Positions 31,926 through 38,928 of a stretch of 42,299 nucleotides of DNA are shown piece by piece. The DNA lies in assembly GCA_910576995.1 (NCBI GenBank), contig CAJTLC010000022.1, forward strand, positions 1 to 42,299, read 5' to 3'. Position numbers and translations under genes: made by a program. Position 1 is the stretch's first letter, and every line of letters starts with the position of its first letter. The notes below the pieces were generated by a model that was not told the DNA's origin, did no database searches, and was given only the letters and a program-made list of their open reading frames with translations. Origin of the DNA: an uncultured Ruminococcus sp. Lineage in GTDB: Bacteria; Bacillota; Clostridia; Oscillospirales; Ruminococcaceae.

Positions 31926-32984
31926 TTGGAAAGAAATCTTATGAAGGGTAACGAAGCCCTCGCGGAAGCTGCTATCAGAGCAGGCTGCAAATGTTTCTTC
32001 GGCTACCCTATCACTCCACAGACAGAGCTTGCCGCTTACATGGCTAAACGCATGAATAAGGCAGGCGGCGTATTTTTACAGGCGGAATCCGAGATAGCTG
32101 CCATAAATATGGTTCTCGGCGCAGCGTCCACAGGCGTTCGTGCAATGACGTCTTCATCTTCTCCCGGACTTTCTCTTAAAAGCGAGGGAATCTCATACAT
32201 CGCAGGTTCGGATCTTCCTGCCGTAATTATCAACGTTCAGCGCGGCGGTCCGGGACTTGGCGGAATTCAGCCCTCGCAGGCTGATTACTGGCAGGCTACA
32301 AAGGCTCTCGGTCACGGCGATTTCCACCTCATGGTATTCGCTCCCGCGTCCGTTCAGGAAATGGTAGATATGGTAATCAGGGCTTTCGACAAGGCTGACG
32401 AATATCGTATGCCTGCAATGATACTTGCGGACGGTCTTCTCGGTCAGATGATGGAACCCGTTTCGTTCCCGGAAATCAACGTTAACGCTCATGACAAGAG
32501 CGGCTGGGTCGCCGACGGTCATAAGGGCAAGAGAGAGCATCATATTATAAATTCTCTTTACCTCAAGCCAGACGAACTGGAGAACTCCGTAAAGGATCGT
32601 TTCGAGAGATACGAAACTATCAAGGCTAACGAGACCGACGCCGAACTCTATCTCACAGAGGACTGCGACGTTCTTCTCTGCGCATTCGGCGCGACGGCTC
32701 GTGTTGTAAAATCTGCTGTAAACGACGCAAGAGCGCAGGGCATTAAGGCTGGTATGTTCCGTCCCAAGACTTTGTGGCCTTTCCCCGTTAAGGAGATCAA
32801 CGAGGCTGCCAAGAGCGCAAAGAAGCTGCTTAGCGTTGAAATGTCAATGGGTCAGATGATAGACGATATCAAACTTGCGATCAACTGCTCTAAGCCCGTT
32901 GAATTCTACGGACGTACAGGCGGCGTTATTCCTACTCCTGCCGAGATACTGGCAGAGATCAAAAAAGTCGGAGGTGCTGAATAA
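31926..32984 (+). CDS. vorB: 2-oxoacid:ferredoxin oxidoreductase alpha subunit (VorB/KorA type)
   Basis: A 352-residue subunit of the enzyme that interconverts a 2-oxoacid plus CoA and an acyl-CoA plus CO2 with ferredoxin. LMKGNEALAEAAIRAGC starts the pyrimidine-binding domain and FFGYPITPQTE is the family signature; QRGGPGLGG follows. The start is a TTG (31926) with AAAGGA about ten bases upstream; the ATG at 31941 would shorten the usual N-terminus by five residues, so the TTG is preferred but unproven. The last base of the stop is the first base of the next start (TAATG). Whether the substrate is 2-oxoisovalerate or 2-oxoglutarate cannot be told here. Confidence 0.9.
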   Translation: MERNLMKGNEALAEAAIRAGCKCFFGYPITPQTELAAYMAKRMNKAGGVFLQAESEIAAINMVLGAASTGVRAMTSSSSPGLSLKSEGISYIAGSDLPAVIINVQRGGPGLGGIQPSQADYWQATKALGHGDFHLMVFAPASVQEMVDMVIRAFDKADEYRMPAMILADGLLGQMMEPVSFPEINVNAHDKSGWVADGHKGKREHHIINSLYLKPDELENSVKDRFERYETIKANETDAELYLTEDCDVLLCAFGATARVVKSAVNDARAQGIKAGMFRPKTLWPFPVKEINEAAKSAKKLLSVEMSMGQMIDDIKLAINCSKPVEFYGRTGGVIPTPAEILAEIKKVGGAE

Positions 32985-33739
32985 TGGCTGTTGTATTTGA
33001 AAGACCAAAGGCGCTTCTTGATGTGCCTACTCATTACTGCCCCGGCTGTACTCACGGAATCGTTCACAGACTCGTTGCAGAGGTTATCGACGAAATGGGT
33101 ATAGAGGGCGAAACTGTCGGAGTATGCCCCGTAGGCTGCTCCGTAATGGCTTACGATTATTTCGGCTGCGATATGATCGAAGCTCCGCACGGACGCGCTC
33201 CGGCTGTTGCTACGGGCGTTAAGCGCACAAATCCCGATAAGTTTGTATTTACATATCAGGGCGACGGCGACCTTGCCGCTATCGGAACTGCCGAGACGGT
33301 TCATGCGGCTACACGCGGTGAGAATATAGTAATAATCTTTATCAACAATACTATATACGGAATGACGGGCGGTCAGATGGCTCCTACCACTCTTCCCGGT
33401 CAGGTAACTCAGACAACGCCTTTCGGACGCGATCCTCAGCTTGCAGGTTTCCCCGTAAGAGTGTGCGAGATGCTTTCAACTCTTACAGGCACGGCGTATG
33501 CGCATCGTGTTGCGGTTGACAGCGTTCCTCATGTTCGCGAAGCTAAAAAGGCTATCAGAAAGGCTTTCGAGACTCAGAAGGCTAAGAAGGGATTCTCTAT
33601 TATCGAGGTTCTTTCAACCTGCCCGACAAACTGGGGTCTTACGCCTACAGAGGCTATCAAGCGTCTTCAGGATGAGATGATACCGTATTATCCTCTCGGC
33701 GTTTATAAGGATACTACAGAAGAGGAGGGAAATAAGTAA
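32984..33739 (+). CDS. 2-oxoacid:ferredoxin oxidoreductase beta subunit (TPP-binding)
   Basis: A 251-residue subunit that binds thiamine diphosphate. THYCPGCTHG (Cys19, Cys22) and VGVCPVGC are conserved; the TPP-Mg motif starts GDGDLAAIG and ends INNTIYGMTGGQM. Its start overlaps the alpha-subunit stop and its own stop overlaps the gamma start (both TAATG), so the three subunits are translationally coupled. Confidence 0.92.
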   Translation: MAVVFERPKALLDVPTHYCPGCTHGIVHRLVAEVIDEMGIEGETVGVCPVGCSVMAYDYFGCDMIEAPHGRAPAVATGVKRTNPDKFVFTYQGDGDLAAIGTAETVHAATRGENIVIIFINNTIYGMTGGQMAPTTLPGQVTQTTPFGRDPQLAGFPVRVCEMLSTLTGTAYAHRVAVDSVPHVREAKKAIRKAFETQKAKKGFSIIEVLSTCPTNWGLTPTEAIKRLQDEMIPYYPLGVYKDTTEEEGNK

Positions 33740-34272
33740 TGGCGGCTACTGAAATTCTTCTTGCGGGATTCGGCGGACAGGGCGTGCTTTTTGCAGGTAA
33801 GATACTTGCATACTGCGGACTTATGGACAGCAAGGAACTGTCATGGCTCCCATCTTACGGTCCTGAAATGCGCGGAGGCACGGCTAACTGCTCCGTTTGT
33901 ATTTCCGATGAGCCGATCGGTTCTCCGCTGGTTCTCACTCCCGATATCCTTATCGCGATGAATCAGCCCTCGTTCGATAAATTCGTCAGCGAAGTAAAAC
34001 CCGGCGGAAAGGTGTTCTACGACAGTACTCTTATCGAGAATGAGTGTACGCGCGGCGATATTGAAATTTTCGCGATACCCTCAACTAATCTTGCCGACGA
34101 TAACGCTCTCAAGGGCGGTTCGAATATCATTCTGCTTGGCAAGGTGCTGAAGGAAACTTCCATTTTCACTCTCGATACGATGAAAAAGGCTATCGAAAAG
34201 GTAGTTCCTCCGTCAAAGGCTCATCTTATTGAAAATAATTTCAAGGCTATCGAGCTGGGTATGAATAACTGA
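33739..34272 (+). CDS. 2-oxoacid:ferredoxin oxidoreductase gamma subunit
   Basis: A 177-residue subunit of the same complex. GFGGQGVLFAGKILA (10-24) and SYGPEMRGGTANC are the family signatures. Length is normal for the separate gamma chain. It is the last gene of the operon; a strong terminator lies 42 bases after the stop. Confidence 0.92.
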   Translation: MAATEILLAGFGGQGVLFAGKILAYCGLMDSKELSWLPSYGPEMRGGTANCSVCISDEPIGSPLVLTPDILIAMNQPSFDKFVSEVKPGGKVFYDSTLIENECTRGDIEIFAIPSTNLADDNALKGGSNIILLGKVLKETSIFTLDTMKKAIEKVVPPSKAHLIENNFKAIELGMNN

Positions 34273-34314
34273 TAATTATATGAACTTGTCCACATAGAAA
34301 TTGTGTGCGGGTGC

Positions 34315-34348
34315 TAAGCGGTTCTGTTTTCAGAGCCGCTTATTTTTG
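34315..34348 (+). terminator. Terminator of the oxidoreductase operon
   Basis: TAAGCGGTTCTG (34315-34326) pairs with CAGAGCCGCTTA (34331-34342, one G-T) around TTTT, followed by a T-run. Confidence 0.9.
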
Positions 34349-34380
34349 TTGTGATTATATTTTATATAATTCATAATCTA

Positions 34381-34409
34381 TTGACTTTGAATTATCAATA
34401 TGTTATAAT
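34381..34409 (+). promoter_or_regulatory. Promoter of the large surface-protein operon
   Basis: TTGACT (34381-34386), 17-base spacer, TATAAT (34404-34409), 44 bases before the start codon. Confidence 0.85.
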
Positions 34410-34452
34410 CGTTATATCAGAAAGGATGTAAATTGCTTTAAGGAGGTTTTAT

Positions 34453-37400
34453 ATGAAAAACAAACGCAAAAAACTTGCAATGCTTATGGCGGCGTCGCTT
34501 ACTGTGAATGTTGTCAGTATCGCTGCGATCAAGGTCAGCGGAGCGGCGTCTGACGATCTTGGCTCTGTCCGGTCAGAATTGTTGGAAAAATCCGTGAATT
34601 ATCTTGCCGCGTCATGCAATGATGACGGCAGTATCGGCGATTATGTCAGCATAATCAATAATACTGCGGAGGCTGCCGAAGTTTTGAGGAGTTTCAGCGA
34701 AAAAGATACGGGCGGCGCAATTTCATGGCTGAAAAGCAACGGATACGACGAAAATACCGATACGCTTTCAAGGACGGCTGCTGCTTCTCAGGACAGGGAA
34801 ATTCTCGATTCCGTAGTTTCATACGCCAACGCCGACGGAGGTTTTGGTCTTTATAAGGATTCCGCAAGCGATGTGCTTGATTCTGCATTGGCGCTTGAAG
34901 CTATCAATTCATGCGGAAGCGAGAATTATATTGACAGCGGTTCAGCGATTTGCCTGTATCTCGTCGGAAATATAAACGGCGACGGAGGCTGGTCGTACAG
35001 TCCCGATTCCGATTCCGACGTGATTCTTACTTCAATGGTCACTTATGCTGTGGATAAATTCCTCGACGACAATATGCTTGCTTCCGAAGCTGTGGAAAGC
35101 GCGTTAAGCTCTTCAACAGAATTTTTAAGAAATAATTCCGCCGACAGTTTCGACCGCGAAAGCATTGAAGAAACGCTTTACTCAAATATTGCTTTCATGC
35201 AGTATGACGGTTCTGTCGATCATAAGTCGCTCCTCAAAGGTCTCAGCGGCGTTCAGAATGACAACGGAAGTTTTTACAACGACGTTCATCTTACTTCGTT
35301 GGCGGTAAAACTTCTTGGAAATATCAATCTTTCGGATTCTGTGAAGATAAACGGAATGACTTCTCAGCTGAATACCGCGAGCGGATATTTCGGCAAGGAT
35401 ACAAATATCGTATCTCAGTATGAGATCTCCTATTCGGCTGCCGCGGAAACCGAGTATACGCTGAAAACTACGGTTACAAACGGCGATACGGTTATTTACG
35501 ACGAGGAGATTCCGATCGTATTCTCTCCCGATAGTTCTGCCGTTCAGGGTACTGCCGCCGATTTCGTACTTAATGAAATGCGCGACGACGGAATATTTGT
35601 GACAACGCAGCTTTGCAGCGGCGATAAGGTCATTAAAAAAGGAAGTCAGCAGATAACGCTTGAGGAAATTCCCGTTGCAGGCTCGACGGAACTGACTGAT
35701 TTTACGCTTGAACTCGACAAGTACAGTACATATATCGGTATGCCCGTTGAGGTGTCCGCCGACTTCGATCTGCTGTTTGCAACTAATGTTGAAAACAGCG
35801 TGGATATGAAGCTGACTGTTGCGAAAGACGGCGAAATCATCGGGGAAAACACTGTTTCCGCACAACTTATTCCATCGGAGAATTCCATGAAGATGCAGGG
35901 GATAGTTTTCACTCCCGATACGGATTCCGAGGGAACTTACGTTGTAACGGCTCAATGTATGTATGAAAACGATGTCGTTGCCGAGCGCAGCTGCGAATTT
36001 GAAGTGAAAGAGAAAATTGTGCTTGACGATATAACCGACACTCCCGAAGCTGAACCTGAAATAGTCGTAAGCTGGGCAGGACCTGTTTTGAGCGATTACT
36101 GCGTTTATGCAGGCTCGGAAACTACTATTGACGCGAATGCAGAGGTTTTATATTATTCCAACGGCGATTTTGACGGAACAATTTCCATGCAGGCAGTAAG
36201 CGGCGGCGAAGTAATTGCCGAACGTGAAGAAAGTGTGATTCTTGAAAAGGCGGAAGCAGGTTACTTCAATGGGGCAATAGTATTCCCGAAGTATACAACG
36301 GAGGATTTTCTAAGTTTTAGCGTCAAGGATAAAGGCAGCGTTGACGTTATCGTTAAATTTAAGGACGAAGACGGAAATATAATTTGCGAAGACAGCCGGA
36401 CTGTAAAAATTCTTGAAAAGCCCGTACAGGATCTTATCCTTAATTCTGACAGAAACGACGTGGGCGTCGATCTCTCATGGAACGATATCACAAGCGATTT
36501 TGAACAGTATAATTACAGACTTTACCGCCGCACGGAGACAAATGACTGGGAAACGCGCTCTATCTGGAACGAGAGCGAAAAGGTGGAAGTTCTTAATATT
36601 TATCCTGCCGCGCCTTATCTTGCCGAGTGGATGACGACGACTATCAGCGATACCGAAACTCCCGCGGGTATGGGTTTGTTCAATATTGATTCTGTGCATA
36701 TTGATACTTTTAACGCCGATCCCGAATCATATTTACTTAATGAAACAGGTGGTTGGAAATATGATGTTCTGTTTTTTGGTTCATCAGATTCTAATTCTCA
36801 TCGTGATCTTAATGAACGTTCTGTTGAGGCTACACAATTATTTATCAACAGTGGCAGAGGCGTTTTATTTGGACATGACACAATATGTACATATGAACCT
36901 AACTATAATTTTGCAAAATTCGCTGATCAGTTAGGTATTCTTGTAAATAATGATGATACTTATGTTGCAACAACATCTGTTTCAGTGGTTAAAATTGGTG
37001 CTTTAACAAATTTTCCATGGAATATAAGAGGTGTTCTGAATATTCCTACGTGCCATTCATCAGGTCAGTATGTTGGTGGAACTCTTAAAGGTATAGAATG
37101 GCTTACTCTAAATGCCCCCCAGATGATAAACGAAGAAACAGGCGCACATTCCAATTTTTATCTTGTGACCAATAACAATCTGGGTATGATACAGACAGGT
37201 CATAGTACAGGTCAGGCAACCGACGACGAAAGAAAGGTGCTTGCAAATACGCTGTTTTATCTTCATCAGTTGTCAGATCTGACGACAGCTAAAGACAGCT
37301 CTTTCTACGATGTTGACGCCCCCGATATGCCGAACGTTACGGCAGGGGAGATTTCGGGAATGTCAGTTCCGATTTCTATGGACGCCAAGGACAACCCGAC

Positions 37401-38928
37401 CGTTTATGAATACTATATCGCCGCAGAACCGTCCTCGGAGCAGGGAGAAACAGTAAAATCAAACGTTGTTACCGAGACAGCTTTTGCCGATATGAAGGGA
37501 TTTGTCGTTGAAGTAAACGAAAGCGGTCAGCCTTCTCCCGAACTTATCGAATATGATGAAAACAACGAGCATATCATTAATGTCATTCCGTGCGATTCCG
37601 AGGGCAGACTTTCGGCTGCGGCAGAAATTCCCGACTACGGCAAGCAGTATTACATCCACGTTTTCGCGGTCGATAATGCGGACAACGTGAGCGAAGAAGT
37701 TATTATTCCCGTAGGCTCGGCGAAAATCGACGCGTCCGTAATTACTGATAAGGATATTTACTCGCCTAATGAGACGGTCAGGGTCACATCCCGATCGGAC
37801 GCGGTCAAATTCGGTATTACCGCCGATGCGGAACTAAGCGTTTATGATGAAAATGGGAATTTAACGCTTGTCCTTGCCGACGAAGATGAACGCTATATCG
37901 CGCCCGGCGAGACTGTCGAGCTTGAGGGAAGCTGGGTAATTCCCGAGATATTGGCAGGAAAATATACCGCCGAGATAGTTTGGAAAGACGGCGAAAATAT
38001 CATCGCAGAAGCAAGCTATGAATTTAGAGTTGCGGCAAACGGCAGTCTTGATAATTTTGTACATACCGACAAGCGCAGCTACCGCACAAGCGAAACTGTT
38101 GAGATTCTCAATAATGTTGTGAACAGCAGTACGAATTCCGCAGAAAACGATCTTACGCTTGACATTACAGTTTATAATTCCGAACAGCGTGTTGAAACTT
38201 CCTTCAGCAGCGAAATAGGCACTCTTCATCCGAATTCAAATTATTCTTACAACGATATAATCAAATCAGGAAAACTTGACGCAGGCAAATATACAGTTCA
38301 TGCAGCCGTTAAGGACGAAAACGGACAGATAACCGAAGATTCCGCAGAATTTGAAGTTGTTGAATCTAGCGCGGTAATGTCAGGCAAACTCAGCTTTACG
38401 CCGGATGGAGATCATGCGCAAAAGGTCGATTTCAGCGTTACTAACAATAGCGATATCGACGTTGCCGAAGCAGTGATCAAGGTTGAGATCTACCGCGAAA
38501 ACAGCGATGAATGCGTGGGAACTATAATCAGGCATTCTGATGTAAAAGCCGGCGAAACTGTTGAATTCACCGATATCGTTGATACGGCAAAATATGGTAT
38601 TGCCAATTATGTGGGAATACTTACCGCAGAAACTTTGCATGACCGCACTGAACTCGATACCGCATTTTTCAGCGTGGATACGGAATATATCGAGCCTGTT
38701 GAAACTACTTTTGCGACAACAACCGAAACTACCAATACCGCAAAATCAATTCAGACCGAAACTACCGCAGCGCCTTCGACTGCCGTTACAACTTCGCAGA
38801 AGAGCGATTCGCCCAAAACAGGCGACGACGTTCCGCTTGCGCTCTGGCTTTCGACAATTGCGAGCGCAATGGGTCTTATCGTGATATGCATTACAGGAGG
38901 AAAGAAAAATGCTGAAAAGAAAAATTAA
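34453..38928 (+). CDS. Sortase-anchored surface protein: alpha-toroid, Ig-like and DUF5057-like domains
   Basis: A 1491-residue exported protein. Signal peptide ~1-32. Residues ~35-300 carry alpha-toroid repeats of the prenyltransferase/squalene-cyclase or macroglobulin type (NDDGSIGD, NADGGFGLY, NGDGGWSYS, QNDNGSFYN). Residues ~395-650 look like CARDB/Ig-like sandwiches. An FN3-like start (~665-700) runs into a ~230-residue domain (~705-940) with YDVLFFGSSDSN and SGRGVLFGHDT, which I match from memory to DUF5057. More Ig-like modules fill ~957-1412, then a Thr-rich linker, SPKTGD (1453-1458) as an LPXTG-like sortase signal, a membrane segment and a KK tail. AGGAGG precedes the ATG. It overlaps the next gene by 20 bases. 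The DNA at about 36735-37215 is far richer in A+T than the rest. Function unknown; a cell-wall adhesin or assembly protein is likely. Confidence 0.82.
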   Translation: MKNKRKKLAMLMAASLTVNVVSIAAIKVSGAASDDLGSVRSELLEKSVNYLAASCNDDGSIGDYVSIINNTAEAAEVLRSFSEKDTGGAISWLKSNGYDENTDTLSRTAAASQDREILDSVVSYANADGGFGLYKDSASDVLDSALALEAINSCGSENYIDSGSAICLYLVGNINGDGGWSYSPDSDSDVILTSMVTYAVDKFLDDNMLASEAVESALSSSTEFLRNNSADSFDRESIEETLYSNIAFMQYDGSVDHKSLLKGLSGVQNDNGSFYNDVHLTSLAVKLLGNINLSDSVKINGMTSQLNTASGYFGKDTNIVSQYEISYSAAAETEYTLKTTVTNGDTVIYDEEIPIVFSPDSSAVQGTAADFVLNEMRDDGIFVTTQLCSGDKVIKKGSQQITLEEIPVAGSTELTDFTLELDKYSTYIGMPVEVSADFDLLFATNVENSVDMKLTVAKDGEIIGENTVSAQLIPSENSMKMQGIVFTPDTDSEGTYVVTAQCMYENDVVAERSCEFEVKEKIVLDDITDTPEAEPEIVVSWAGPVLSDYCVYAGSETTIDANAEVLYYSNGDFDGTISMQAVSGGEVIAEREESVILEKAEAGYFNGAIVFPKYTTEDFLSFSVKDKGSVDVIVKFKDEDGNIICEDSRTVKILEKPVQDLILNSDRNDVGVDLSWNDITSDFEQYNYRLYRRTETNDWETRSIWNESEKVEVLNIYPAAPYLAEWMTTTISDTETPAGMGLFNIDSVHIDTFNADPESYLLNETGGWKYDVLFFGSSDSNSHRDLNERSVEATQLFINSGRGVLFGHDTICTYEPNYNFAKFADQLGILVNNDDTYVATTSVSVVKIGALTNFPWNIRGVLNIPTCHSSGQYVGGTLKGIEWLTLNAPQMINEETGAHSNFYLVTNNNLGMIQTGHSTGQATDDERKVLANTLFYLHQLSDLTTAKDSSFYDVDAPDMPNVTAGEISGMSVPISMDAKDNPTVYEYYIAAEPSSEQGETVKSNVVTETAFADMKGFVVEVNESGQPSPELIEYDENNEHIINVIPCDSEGRLSAAAEIPDYGKQYYIHVFAVDNADNVSEEVIIPVGSAKIDASVITDKDIYSPNETVRVTSRSDAVKFGITADAELSVYDENGNLTLVLADEDERYIAPGETVELEGSWVIPEILAGKYTAEIVWKDGENIIAEASYEFRVAANGSLDNFVHTDKRSYRTSETVEILNNVVNSSTNSAENDLTLDITVYNSEQRVETSFSSEIGTLHPNSNYSYNDIIKSGKLDAGKYTVHAAVKDENGQITEDSAEFEVVESSAVMSGKLSFTPDGDHAQKVDFSVTNNSDIDVAEAVIKVEIYRENSDECVGTIIRHSDVKAGETVEFTDIVDTAKYGIANYVGILTAETLHDRTELDTAFFSVDTEYIEPVETTFATTTETTNTAKSIQTETTAAPSTAVTTSQKSDSPKTGDDVPLALWLSTIASAMGLIVICITGGKKNAEKKN

